Shown piece after piece: positions 1-8,163 of a stretch of 64,000 nucleotides of DNA. The first letter of the stretch is position 1. Each line of letters starts with the position of its first letter. The stretch is from contig CAXGOB010000009.1 in NCBI GenBank assembly GCA_964011275.1, positions 1 through 64,000 of the forward strand, written 5' to 3'. Origin of the DNA: UBA7328 sp002471345 (GTDB taxonomy: Bacteria; Bacteroidota; Bacteroidia; Chitinophagales; Saprospiraceae). A program made the translations under genes and the position numbers. Below the pieces are notes generated by a model. The model had not been told where the DNA came from. It searched no databases and was given only the letters and a program-made list of their open reading frames with translations.

Positions 1-1
1 A

Positions 2-226
2 AAATCTCTTGGCCAAGAGTATGATGAAGAAAGAGGAGCCATGGTGAAAGCTATGTTGATAGCCGAGGCAGAAAGTAAATCATCAGCATGGTATTCTACG
101 TCAGAGTTATGGGATGATGGCATTATAGATCCGCGAGAGACTAGAAATTATTTGGGATTTAGCTTAGCAATTCTTTATAATCAGGAGATTAAGGGGGCTG
201 AAGGGTTTGGAGTATGGAGGCACTAG
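2..226 (+). CDS. acyl-CoA carboxylase beta subunit, C-terminal fragment
   Basis: This is the last 74 codons of a carboxyltransferase subunit; the open frame continues past the left edge of the window, so the first ATG at 41 is internal. The visible tail contains WDDGIIDPRETRNYLG and ends in GVWRH, the conserved C-terminal region of methylcrotonyl-/geranyl-CoA carboxylase beta subunits, which bind the acyl-CoA and accept CO2 from carboxybiotin. The biotin-carrying alpha subunit follows at 653, separated only by an inserted four-helix-bundle gene. The residues that separate geranyl- from methylcrotonyl-specific enzymes are outside the window, so the substrate is inferred from the cluster only. 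Confidence 0.85.
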   Translation, partial: KSLGQEYDEERGAMVKAMLIAEAESKSSAWYSTSELWDDGIIDPRETRNYLGFSLAILYNQEIKGAEGFGVWRH

Positions 227-247
227 TTGAGAGTTGAGAGTTGAGAG
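227..247. repeat. three tandem copies of heptamer TTGAGAG
   Basis: Three perfect head-to-tail copies of the 7-bp unit TTGAGAG begin directly after the carboxylase stop codon. They mark the left side of the inserted four-helix-bundle gene. A related pair of 14-bp copies (two heptamer lengths) sits on its right side at 659-686. Confidence 0.9.
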
Positions 248-299
248 TATTGAAAGGGTTTTAGAAGATTAGATTTAGGAATATATATTTTAAGTAAAA

Positions 300-656
300 A
301 TGATATCGGATTTTCATAAACTAGAGATATGGAAAAGAAGTAGAGAGCTTGTAGTTGGAAGATATAAGATTACGAATTCCTTTCCTTCTGATGAGAAATT
401 TGGATTAATATCTCAAATGCGAAGAGCTGCCGTTTGTGTTCCTTCTAATATTGCTGAAGGGGCAGGAAGGCGATATGTAAAGGAATATCAGCAATTTTTG
501 CAAATCGCAATAGGTTCATTATGCGAATTGGAAACTCAGATTTATCTAGCACAAGATTTAGGTTTTATTGCCATTATCAATTCTCGTGATGCTCTAAATG
601 AGTGCATCGCCATAAGAAAAATGATTCGATCATTTTCAAATTCTGTAAAAGCATGA
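300..656 (+). CDS. four-helix-bundle protein (23S rRNA IVS-protein family)
   Basis: The 118-residue product has the family pattern: an N-terminal FHKLEIWKRSRELV helix, then SQMRRAAVCVPSNIAEGAGR, then EYQQFLQIAIGSLCELETQI. The length is typical for the family. The proteins were first noticed as open frames in 23S rRNA intervening sequences, but in Bacteroidota they are common as isolated intergenic genes; the molecular function is unknown. Here the gene sits between the beta and alpha subunit genes of one carboxylase, where the two subunits would be expected to be adjacent. Its stop codon overlaps the ATG of the alpha subunit (ATGA). Heptamer-type repeats lie on both sides, suggesting insertion as a discrete unit. 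Confidence 0.85.
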   Translation: MISDFHKLEIWKRSRELVVGRYKITNSFPSDEKFGLISQMRRAAVCVPSNIAEGAGRRYVKEYQQFLQIAIGSLCELETQIYLAQDLGFIAIINSRDALNECIAIRKMIRSFSNSVKA

Positions 657-2644
657 ATACAACTCAAAACTTACAACTCAAAACTTTGAACACAATTCTA
701 ATCGCCAACCGAGGAGAAATTTCATCTCGAGTTTCAAGGACATGCAAAAAAATGGGGATCAAAAGCATCGCAGTCTTCTCAGATGCTGATAGAGGGATGC
801 CTTTTACTATGGATGCTGACATTTCTATTCACATTGGTGAAAGCGTACCCAACAAATCTTACTTAGATCAGGATAAAATTATTTCTGCAGCTAAAAGGGT
901 AGGAGCAGATGCTATACATCCAGGTTATGGGTTCTTGTCTGAAAATGCGGATTTTGCTAGGAGATGTGAGAAAGAAGGAATAATATTTATTGGCCCTCAC
1001 CCTCATGCCATAGAATCGATGGGAAGTAAATCTGATGCCAAAAATTTAATGATAGAACACGGGGTTCCGGTTGTGCCAGGGTATCAAGGAAACGACCAGT
1101 CTATAAAGCGTTTGACTCTAGAAGCCGAAAAAATAGGATACCCTCTTCTTCTTAAAGCTACAGCTGGAGGCGGGGGCAAAGGAATGCGAATAGTTCATTC
1201 CAAAAATGAAATAGCACAAGCAATAGAACAAGCTAAAAGAGAATCTAAAAATGCTTTTGGTGATGATGACTTAATTGTTGAGAAGTATGTGGCATCAGGT
1301 AGACATATTGAATTTCAAATATTTGGAGATAAACATGGAAATGCTATTCATCTCCTGGAAAGAGAATGTACTATACAACGCAGATATCAGAAAGTAATAG
1401 AAGAGAGCCCTTCACCTGTGATGACAGATAGTTTGAGAAGTAGAATGGGAGAGGCTGCAGTAAAGGCTGTTAAGGCATTAAGCTATGATAATGCCGGCAC
1501 GGTTGAGTTTATCTATGACGATGAGTCTGAAGAATTCTACTTTTTGGAGGTAAATACCAGACTTCAAGTGGAACATCCAGTTTCAGAAGAAGTAACTGGT
1601 TTGGATTTGGTAAAGATGCAAATAGAATCAGCTCAAGGTTATCCCCTCAATATAGAGCAAAACGAGGTTAATGGAAGAGGCTATGCTCTTGAAGCAAGAC
1701 TTTATGCAGAAGATACAGCGAATGACTTTCTGCCAGTCACCGGAAAAATAGAAAGGTTTAAGGTTCCAGCAGTTGAAGGGCTGAGGGTAGAGTCAGCTGT
1801 CCAAAGCGGTTCTGAAATATCTATCTATTATGATCCAATGATAGCGAAGATCATTATATGGGATGAATCTAGGGAAGGTGCTCATCGCAAAATGCTGTAT
1901 GTCTTAAAAAACATGGTTTGTTTAGGAACCACTACCAATCAGTCTTTTCTAAAAGATATTTTACTAGATTCAGATTTCAATTCTGGTGATTATGACACTC
2001 ATTATATCGATGATAAAATTGAAGCTTGGAATTCAAAGAAAGAAACAAATATTGATGAAGCACTGATTGCCGCCACATTATTTAACTGGGAAAAAAGAGA
2101 AAATAGTAGGCGTTTGTTAAAGACAATGCCATCTGGGTGGAGAAACAGTTTTTACGAGCATCAAACAGATGCTTTCATGATAGGTGAGAAAGAAAAAGAT
2201 GTCAAATATAGATTTGATGGCGATTCATTTGAGGTTTTAGTTGGTAATGAGAAACATATTATTTCAAATCCTAAATTTGATGGGAATAGCCTAAGTGTTG
2301 ATATAGATGGAATAGTCTCTAGATTCGATTTGGCTCGAAACGGGATGCATCATTTTATTCAAAATGAAAAGTTAGGGACTGTCCATGTTAAACTTATAGA
2401 AAGGTTACCTCTAAAGGAAAAGGAAAAAGTTAAAGGGGGATATGAAAGCCCAATGCCATCACAGATTGTAAAAGTATTAGTAAAGGCAGGTCAAAAAGTG
2501 AAGTCTGGAGATGGACTGGTAGTTCTTTCTTCAATGAAAATGGAAAACACAATTGAAGCTAGTGAAGAAGGAGTGGTGGAAGAGGTATTTGTAAAGGAGG
2601 GAGGTAATGTGGAAGCAGGATTCTTGTTGATGAAGATTGTATGA
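653..2644 (+). CDS. acyl-CoA carboxylase alpha subunit (biotin carboxylase + BCCP)
   Basis: A 663-residue biotin-dependent carboxylase alpha subunit, probably geranyl-CoA or 3-methylcrotonyl-CoA carboxylase. The biotin carboxylase domain starts at ILIANRGE (about residue 15), has the ATP-grasp glycine loop GGGGKG at 172-177, and continues with the VNTRLQVEHPVSE motif. The C-terminal biotinyl domain carries SSMKMEN with the biotinyl lysine at about residue 629. The start at 653 overlaps the preceding stop codon; an upstream in-frame start at 602 would lie inside the four-helix-bundle gene and is unlikely. The first 13 residues, before conserved sequence begins, are encoded by a tandem repeat belonging to the inserted unit, so the present start codon may have come with the insertion. 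Confidence 0.93.
   Translation: MNTTQNLQLKTLNTILIANRGEISSRVSRTCKKMGIKSIAVFSDADRGMPFTMDADISIHIGESVPNKSYLDQDKIISAAKRVGADAIHPGYGFLSENADFARRCEKEGIIFIGPHPHAIESMGSKSDAKNLMIEHGVPVVPGYQGNDQSIKRLTLEAEKIGYPLLLKATAGGGGKGMRIVHSKNEIAQAIEQAKRESKNAFGDDDLIVEKYVASGRHIEFQIFGDKHGNAIHLLERECTIQRRYQKVIEESPSPVMTDSLRSRMGEAAVKAVKALSYDNAGTVEFIYDDESEEFYFLEVNTRLQVEHPVSEEVTGLDLVKMQIESAQGYPLNIEQNEVNGRGYALEARLYAEDTANDFLPVTGKIERFKVPAVEGLRVESAVQSGSEISIYYDPMIAKIIIWDESREGAHRKMLYVLKNMVCLGTTTNQSFLKDILLDSDFNSGDYDTHYIDDKIEAWNSKKETNIDEALIAATLFNWEKRENSRRLLKTMPSGWRNSFYEHQTDAFMIGEKEKDVKYRFDGDSFEVLVGNEKHIISNPKFDGNSLSVDIDGIVSRFDLARNGMHHFIQNEKLGTVHVKLIERLPLKEKEKVKGGYESPMPSQIVKVLVKAGQKVKSGDGLVVLSSMKMENTIEASEEGVVEEVFVKEGGNVEAGFLLMKIV
659..686. 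repeat. 14-bp perfect tandem duplication inside the carboxylase start region
   Basis: ACAACTCAAAACTT occurs twice in direct succession (659-672, 673-686). It lies within codons 3-12 of the alpha subunit and forms the right border of the inserted four-helix-bundle unit. The unit length is two heptamers, like the 7-bp repeats on the left border. Confidence 0.9.
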
Positions 2645-2647
2645 TGA

Positions 2648-2671
2648 GCACAGAGACACAAAGACACTGAG
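2648..2671. repeat. left flank of GxxExxY unit (CACAGAGACACAAAG type)
   Basis: A purine/AC-rich element of the CACAGAGACACAAAGACAC type starts just after the carboxylase stop codon; a second shorter related piece (GTGGAGGCACAGAG) follows at about 2700-2713. The reverse complement of 3112-3132 matches it at 14 of 21 aligned positions, sharing the core CACAAAG, so the two form an imperfect inverted repeat around the GxxExxY pseudogene. Confidence 0.6.
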
Positions 2672-2727
2672 ATTATGTCAAGTGAAGATTAGCTAGAACG
2701 TGGAGGCACAGAGTTGACAAGAAAAAT

Positions 2728-3110
2728 GATCCGAGAAGATTAGCATCCTTGTCAAAAGTTATTATTGGTGCAGCTATTGAAGTGCATCGGGAATTTGGTT
2801 CTGGGTTATTGGAATCTGTTTATGAGATGTGTTTAGAGAATGAATTGAAAGTAAAGATTTGAAAGTAGACCTGCAAGTTAGGTTGCTGGTTATGTATAAA
2901 GGTAGGAAGTTAGACTAGAACTTTGTGATTGATTCGTTGGTTGAAAATGAGTTTATTATTGAATTGAAATGTTTTGAAACTCTTTTGCCTGTTCATGAAG
3001 TTCAATTGGTAACATAGCTTAAACTTTCAAAAAAGAAATTAGGACTTTTACTAAATTTCAATGTTCCTATTTTGAAACAAGGAATAAGAAGAAAAGTGAA
3101 GAATTTATAA
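2728..3110 (+). pseudogene. decayed GxxExxY-family gene
   Basis: Translation from about 2728 gives LSKVIIGAAIEVHREFGSG, then GLLESVY, which is the family's name motif, and stops at TGA near 2861. After a frame change the match resumes with MYKGRKLD, NFVIDSLVENEFIIELK, PVHEVQLVT, LGLLLNFNVPILKQGIRR, interrupted by two in-frame TAG codons. All family blocks are present in order, so this is an inactivated full-length copy rather than a short fragment. The 5' end is uncertain because no clear start codon is visible. The family is widespread in Bacteroidota; its function is not established. It separates the carboxylase alpha gene from the hydratase gene. Confidence 0.88.
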
Positions 3111-3111
3111 A

Positions 3112-3132
3112 CTTGGCGACTTTGTGCCTTAG
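3112..3132. repeat. right flank of GxxExxY unit
   Basis: The sequence reads GGCGACTTTGTGCCTTAG and, reverse-complemented, resembles the left flank at 2648-2671 (shared core CACAAAG). It ends 12 bp before the start of the next gene, so the unit fills nearly the whole spacer between the two operon genes. Confidence 0.55.
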
Positions 3133-3143
3133 CTTTTAAAAAC

Positions 3144-3962
3144 ATGAAATTATACACACCAGAACAGACAAAAAAAATCCACTCTCATACTTTTGCATAT
3201 TTAGAAGTTTCAGAAGAAGAGCATGTTCTCAAACTGACCTTAGATAGAGCAGGAAAGAAAAATGCTTTGCATCCTCAAATGGTCAATGAAATAGCTTTTG
3301 CTCTTCACTACGCACATTTTGAAAAAGATATTTGGATAATTGAGGTTGGGGCGAAAGGAGATATATTTTGTGCAGGAGCTGATTTGAAAGCAATGGCTGG
3401 AATAATAGAAGAGCATAATTCTTCAGTTCCATTGCCTAATGGAGAAATTTTGATCGGAGAGCTCTTTAATAAAGTATATAAACCTACAATTGCTAAAATC
3501 ACAGGAGATGTATATGCAGGTGGGTTTTTCTTTCTGGCAGGATGTAATATAGTTGTTGCTCAAGATGATTTAAAATTTGGACTGCCTGAGGTGAAAAGAG
3601 GATTGTATCCTTTTCAAGTAATGGCAGCTTTGCTTAAAGTCATGCCAGAACGAAAAGTGGTAGATTGGTGCATAAGAGGATATAACCTTCCTGTGAATGA
3701 GGCGAAAGAGTATGGTTTGGTGACAGAAGCTGTACCTCGATCTGAGATTAATGAAAGAGTAGAAAAAATCATAGAAGAGTTAAAGCAAAATAGCCCCTCG
3801 GCTATAAGAATGGGACTCGAGTCGTATGATCATATTAAGTCATCAGCTTCTGAACATAAATATCTCTTTGATATGCTCACTAAAACAATTTCATCCAATG
3901 ATGGAAGAGAAGGGCTAAAAGCTTTTAGGGAGAAAAGGAAACCAATTTGGACAGGAGAATAA
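3144..3962 (+). CDS. enoyl-CoA hydratase/isomerase family protein (AtuE/LiuC-like)
   Basis: A 272-residue crotonase-fold enzyme. The oxyanion-hole segments are visible as FCAGADLKAM and GDVYAGGFFFLAGC, followed by LPEVKRGLYPFQV, where the Glu in LPE is the usual catalytic position. Because it directly follows the carboxylase genes, its likely substrate is the carboxylated product: isohexenylglutaconyl-CoA in a terpenoid pathway or 3-methylglutaconyl-CoA in leucine degradation. No HMG-CoA lyase gene is seen nearby, which favours the former or a lyase encoded elsewhere. The start ATG follows the right flank of the decayed GxxExxY unit. Confidence 0.85.
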   Translation: MKLYTPEQTKKIHSHTFAYLEVSEEEHVLKLTLDRAGKKNALHPQMVNEIAFALHYAHFEKDIWIIEVGAKGDIFCAGADLKAMAGIIEEHNSSVPLPNGEILIGELFNKVYKPTIAKITGDVYAGGFFFLAGCNIVVAQDDLKFGLPEVKRGLYPFQVMAALLKVMPERKVVDWCIRGYNLPVNEAKEYGLVTEAVPRSEINERVEKIIEELKQNSPSAIRMGLESYDHIKSSASEHKYLFDMLTKTISSNDGREGLKAFREKRKPIWTGE

Positions 3963-4062
3963 TTACTTAAGGGATGATGAGAATGTGATGTGAATTTGGA
4001 GGATACTTTATCTAATGATTATTCTGAAATCACTTTAATCAAATCAAACAAGAGAAATAGAA

Positions 4063-4866
4063 ATGTACAATAAAGATTTATTCAAAGATAAAATAGCTTT
4101 GATCACCGGGGGAAGGAGTGGAATAGGTTATGGCATAGCCAAACAGATATTAGAGTTAGGTGGTAAGGTTTTTATCATCAGCCGAAAGGAAGAGAAGTTG
4201 ATTAAAGCAAATGATGAACTTTCTGAATTAGGTGAATGTCATTGTCACCCTTGCGATATAAGAAAGACAGAAGACATTGCTGCAGTTGCTAATAAAATTA
4301 AAGATGTCTATGGAAGATTAGACATATTGGTGAATAATGCAGGAGGTCAGTTTCCTGCTCCTGCAGAATTGATAAGTGAAAATGGTTGGGCAGCAGTGAT
4401 AAACAACAACCTAAATGGCACTTTCTACATGTCACAGCACATGTATAAGACTTTTTTTAAACAACAGAAAGGTGGAGTTATCGTGAACATTATTGCAAAT
4501 ATGCATAGAGGATTTCCAGGTATGGCGCATACAGGAGCTGCTCGTGCTGCTGTGGATAACTTGACGAAAACACTAGCTCAAGAATGGGCAGAAAGCAATG
4601 TAAGAATCAATGCAATTGCTCCGGGAACCATAGAGTCGTCAGGATTAGAACAATACCCGCCACAAATACAACAACAATTCGAAGAAGGTAAAAAAGCCAA
4701 TCTTATGGGAAGATTTGGAACAGTAGAAGACATATCAAATGCGGTAATGTTTTATGCAAGTCCATTATCCTCTTATATTAGTGGAACTACACTCTACGTC
4801 GACGGATTAGAACATCTATCTGCGAATAGAATGGATCTTTACAATACTTTAAAATCAATGATGTAA
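4063..4866 (+). CDS. SDR-family oxidoreductase (AtuB/PECR-like)
   Basis: A 267-residue classical short-chain dehydrogenase. It has the cofactor motif TGGRSGIG near residue 16 and NNAGG. At the usual active-site YxxxK position the sequence reads TGAARAAVDNLTK, so Tyr and Lys are replaced. That substitution is typical of the 2,4-dienoyl-CoA reductase/peroxisomal trans-2-enoyl-CoA reductase branch, to which the AtuB protein of the citronellol pathway is related. It may act on an alcohol/aldehyde or a CoA ester. It lies 2 bp upstream of the acyl-CoA ligase gene, so the two are very likely cotranscribed. Confidence 0.82.
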   Translation: MYNKDLFKDKIALITGGRSGIGYGIAKQILELGGKVFIISRKEEKLIKANDELSELGECHCHPCDIRKTEDIAAVANKIKDVYGRLDILVNNAGGQFPAPAELISENGWAAVINNNLNGTFYMSQHMYKTFFKQQKGGVIVNIIANMHRGFPGMAHTGAARAAVDNLTKTLAQEWAESNVRINAIAPGTIESSGLEQYPPQIQQQFEEGKKANLMGRFGTVEDISNAVMFYASPLSSYISGTTLYVDGLEHLSANRMDLYNTLKSMM

Positions 4867-4868
4867 TC

Positions 4869-6545
4869 ATGGCAGAGGAAAAATTAAAATCAATTATAGA
4901 ATACTTTTACCATTCAGAATCTACTACTCCTGATAAGATATTTCTGCGCCAACCCAAAGGTGATCAGTGGATAGAATTGACATTTAGAGAAGCTGGAATT
5001 GAGGCTCGAAAAGTTGCGGCATACATGCAAAGTATTGGTCTGGGTAAAAATGATCACATAGCTATTTATTCTAAAAATTGCTATCACTGGATTATGTCTG
5101 ACCTGGCTATAATGATGATAGGTGCAGTATCTGTACCTCTATATGCAAGTCTAAGTAAAGATCAGCTCAAAGAGGTTCTAAGTATAAGTGATTCCAAGGC
5201 TGTTTTTCTAGGTAAACTAGATTCTTGGGGAGATAAAGGAGAGGCTATAGCTGATGGAGTCAAGATGATAAGATTCCCTCAATATCCGGATAACGCCACT
5301 GTAGATATGGGTGAAAAATGGGAAGATATAATAAATAGTCATGAGGCACTAACTGAAAATTATATACCCGATCTGGATGACTTATGGACTATAAAGTTTA
5401 CTTCTGGTACAACAGGAACACCTAAAGGAGTTATGCACATTCATAGAACTCCAACATTAATAATGGCCAATGAGAAAAAGACAAGTTTTATAGGAATGTA
5501 TAACCTGAAAGAATTTAGGTTCTTTTCATTTTTACCTCTTAATCATGTAGGAGAAAGATTAGGAATGGAGGTTCCTGCTTTAGCTACTGGAGGGTCTATT
5601 TCTTTTGCAGAAAGCTTAGATACTTTTGCTAAAAACATACAGGAAACTCAGCCAACCATGATTTTTGCTGTTCCGCGTATTTGGACCAAGTTTTACTTGG
5701 GTGTATTGGCTAAAATGCCTCAGAAAAAATTGGATCTATTTTTCAGAATTCCTATTCTTTCTGGAATAATAAAAAAGAAAATTAGAACAGGTTTAGGATT
5801 GAGAGATGTACAAGTGGCGGCCACAGGAGCAGCTATTACGCCTGGATTTTTAAAGGATTGGTATAAAAGATTGGGAATACATTTAGTGGAGGCTTATGGC
5901 ATGACTGAAGTTTGTGGATCTATGACTAATGGTGTAGACTTAGATGCTCCTCAAGACAGTGTAGGAAGGGCTATTCCATTTGGAGAAGTGAAAATCCATG
6001 AACAAACCGGTGAGATACTCATGAAGACCCCTTATATCATGACAGGTTATTATAAGGATCCGAAGAAGACCGCTGAGGTGTTAAAAGACGGTTGGATGCA
6101 TAGTGGAGATAAAGGTACAATGGATGAAAGAGGATATGTCAGAGTAATAGGAAGAGTGAAAGATGCATTTAAGACTGCAAAAGGAGAATTTATTACACCA
6201 AACCCTCTAGAAACAGTATTAGCCAAAAATGATTATATCGAACAATGTTGTGTGGTAGGATTGGGTATGCCTCAACCTATGGCATTGGTAAATCTATCTG
6301 AAATAGGGCAGGCTGCAGATAAGAAGAATGTTGAAGAATCATTTAGAAATGATATGAAAGCTCTCAATGCCACTCTTGATTCATATACTAGAATATCAAC
6401 AGTTGTAATAGATCAAAATACTTGGTCAATCGAAAATGAAATGATAACACCTACACTTAAAGTGAAAAGAGGAAAACTAGATGAATGCTATCTGAATGAA
6501 TATCACAAATGGCATGAAGATGAAGAAGATGTGATGTGGGTATGA
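4869..6545 (+). CDS. AMP-dependent acyl-CoA synthetase (AtuH-like)
   Basis: A 558-residue adenylate-forming ligase that activates a carboxylic acid to its CoA thioester with ATP. The phosphate-binding motif TSGTTGTPKGVMH is near residue 180, the second core motif is VEAYGMTE, then HSGDKG, and the C-terminal region has TPTLKVKRGKL with the usual catalytic lysine position. Length and motif order are those of long-chain/branched acyl-CoA synthetases. Within this cluster it would supply the substrate for the dehydrogenases and carboxylase, matching AtuH (citronellyl-CoA synthetase) in role. The stop codon overlaps the ATG of the next gene. Confidence 0.88.
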   Translation: MAEEKLKSIIEYFYHSESTTPDKIFLRQPKGDQWIELTFREAGIEARKVAAYMQSIGLGKNDHIAIYSKNCYHWIMSDLAIMMIGAVSVPLYASLSKDQLKEVLSISDSKAVFLGKLDSWGDKGEAIADGVKMIRFPQYPDNATVDMGEKWEDIINSHEALTENYIPDLDDLWTIKFTSGTTGTPKGVMHIHRTPTLIMANEKKTSFIGMYNLKEFRFFSFLPLNHVGERLGMEVPALATGGSISFAESLDTFAKNIQETQPTMIFAVPRIWTKFYLGVLAKMPQKKLDLFFRIPILSGIIKKKIRTGLGLRDVQVAATGAAITPGFLKDWYKRLGIHLVEAYGMTEVCGSMTNGVDLDAPQDSVGRAIPFGEVKIHEQTGEILMKTPYIMTGYYKDPKKTAEVLKDGWMHSGDKGTMDERGYVRVIGRVKDAFKTAKGEFITPNPLETVLAKNDYIEQCCVVGLGMPQPMALVNLSEIGQAADKKNVEESFRNDMKALNATLDSYTRISTVVIDQNTWSIENEMITPTLKVKRGKLDECYLNEYHKWHEDEEDVMWV

Positions 6546-7327
6546 ACACAGCTTTAATTACAGGAGGCTCCAGTGGAATAGGCTACGGTCTTTCAGAGAA
6601 ATTTGCATCAGAAGGGTACAGGATACTTTGGGTTTCAAAACCAAAGGAAGAGTTGGCAATAGCGAAAAAACAAATAATGGCCGATTATCCAGATCTTGAG
6701 ATTCGCACCTTAACAAAAGATTTATCAAAAGAAGGTTCATGTAAAGAGGTACATGAGTGGGCCAATAATATTGCCCCAATAGATGTATTAATCAATAATG
6801 CAGGATTTGGAACATATGGATTCATAAAAGACTGTTCTATAGAGAAAGAAGTATCCATGATCCAAGTAAATGTAAAGGCATTATATCTCCTTACTCGATA
6901 CTTTATGGGTGATATGATGAAAAAAGATACTGGTACAATTATCAATATCTCGTCCAATAGTTCATTTGAAACGGTGCCAAGAATGCTAACTTATTCTTCA
7001 ACAAAGGCATTTGTTAAACATTTTTCAAGAGGACTGAATGAAGAATTGAAAATGATTAATTCAAAAGTGAAGGTAATTACCATTTGTCCCGCAGCCGTTG
7101 TCGATACTAATTTTAAAAAAGAAGCTAAGATGGAAAGGGTCAAAACTTTTGAAGGCTTGGCAGCAACATCTTTAAAAGAAGTTGTGGCTGATACTTGGAG
7201 CGCATTTGAAAAAGGAAAATCTTTTCAGATATCAGGATGGAAAATGAGGTGGTTGTATAAAATATATGGATTTATTCCTTTCAGCATTAAAATGAAACTT
7301 ACTGCTGATGAGACATCCGAAATATGA
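6542..7327 (+). CDS. SDR-family NAD(P)-dependent oxidoreductase
   Basis: A classical SDR with TGGSSGIGYG, NNAGFG, INISSNSS and YSSTKAF (Tyr/Lys catalytic pair intact). An upstream GTG at 6536 is possible, but ATG 6542 overlaps the previous stop codon in an ATGA arrangement typical of translational coupling. The C-terminal part (WKMRWLYKIYGFIP) is basic and aromatic, as in the DltE/YqjQ-like SDR branch, and may touch the membrane. The substrate is unknown; by context it may oxidise a terpenoid alcohol or reduce an intermediate. Confidence 0.82.
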   Translation: MNTALITGGSSGIGYGLSEKFASEGYRILWVSKPKEELAIAKKQIMADYPDLEIRTLTKDLSKEGSCKEVHEWANNIAPIDVLINNAGFGTYGFIKDCSIEKEVSMIQVNVKALYLLTRYFMGDMMKKDTGTIINISSNSSFETVPRMLTYSSTKAFVKHFSRGLNEELKMINSKVKVITICPAAVVDTNFKKEAKMERVKTFEGLAATSLKEVVADTWSAFEKGKSFQISGWKMRWLYKIYGFIPFSIKMKLTADETSEI

Positions 7328-7340
7328 AAAATAAAGAAAA

Positions 7341-8147
7341 ATGAAAACAGCATTCATCACAGGAGGAAGTAGAGGAATAGGAAAGGCGATTGCCTTGAGA
7401 TTAGCTAAGGAAGGATACAATATTGTAATTGCTGCCAAAACAGTAGAAAAACACCCTAAGTTAGAAGGTACAATTCATACCACTGCAGAAGAGATAAAAA
7501 AAGCTGGAGGAACTGCACTTCCTATCAGAGTAGATATCAGAGATGAGCAGAATGTCGCTGATGCTGTGGATCAAGCTTGTATCAGATTTGGAGGTATTGA
7601 TATCTTGGTAAATAATGCGAGTGCGATAAGCCTTACCCAGATTGAGAACACATCAATGAAACGATATGACCTTATGCATGCCGTGAATGTAAGAGGCACA
7701 TTTATGGTTGGTAAGTATTGTATTCCACATCTCAAAAAAGGGAATAATCCTCATATTCTAACTTTGTCCCCTCCGCTGAACATGGATCCCAAGTGGTTTG
7801 GAGCTCACCTCGCTTATACCATGAGTAAGTATGGAATGAGTATGAGTATTCTTGGTCAAGCAGAGCAACTCAAAGATGATGGAATCGCAGCTAATGCACT
7901 TTGGCCGGCCACAACTATCGCAACAGCAGCAATAAAATATGCTTTAGGAGGAGATGCCATGATGGAACAGAGTAGATGGCCATCAATAATGGCGGATGCT
8001 GCTTATGCTATTCTGCATAGAGATTGTAAAAAGTGTACGGGCAACTTTTTTATCGATGAAGATGTACTGCGTGAAGAGGGAATATCAAATTTTGAACATT
8101 ATTCTGTTAATCCTTCGAAACATTTGATCAAAGATTTGTTCCTTTAG
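7341..8147 (+). CDS. SDR-family oxidoreductase (HSDL2/AtuG-like)
   Basis: A 268-residue SDR with TGGSRGIGKA, NNASAIS, LSPPLNM and the AYTMSKYGMSM block. The marker TVEKHPKLEGTIHTTAEEI and the later LWPATTIATAA are typical of the HSDL2/AtuG subgroup. AtuG belongs to the citronellol catabolic cluster; human HSDL2 carries a C-terminal SCP2 domain, which this protein lacks. An SCP2 domain is instead found fused to an acyl-CoA dehydrogenase 2.7 kb downstream. The gene lies 13 bp after the preceding SDR and 16 bp before the first dehydrogenase. Confidence 0.85.
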   Translation: MKTAFITGGSRGIGKAIALRLAKEGYNIVIAAKTVEKHPKLEGTIHTTAEEIKKAGGTALPIRVDIRDEQNVADAVDQACIRFGGIDILVNNASAISLTQIENTSMKRYDLMHAVNVRGTFMVGKYCIPHLKKGNNPHILTLSPPLNMDPKWFGAHLAYTMSKYGMSMSILGQAEQLKDDGIAANALWPATTIATAAIKYALGGDAMMEQSRWPSIMADAAYAILHRDCKKCTGNFFIDEDVLREEGISNFEHYSVNPSKHLIKDLFL

Positions 8148-8163
8148 TGAGTAATTGAAAACA

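Noticed and set aside
602..652. A longer N-terminus for the carboxylase alpha subunit starting at 602.
   Set aside because: It lies entirely inside the four-helix-bundle gene in another frame and has no carboxylase-like residues.
4063..8147. Reading the three SDRs, hydratase and ligase as a polyketide or fatty-acid synthesis cluster.
   Set aside because: There is no ketosynthase or acyl carrier protein, and the carboxylase plus dehydrogenases point to degradation.
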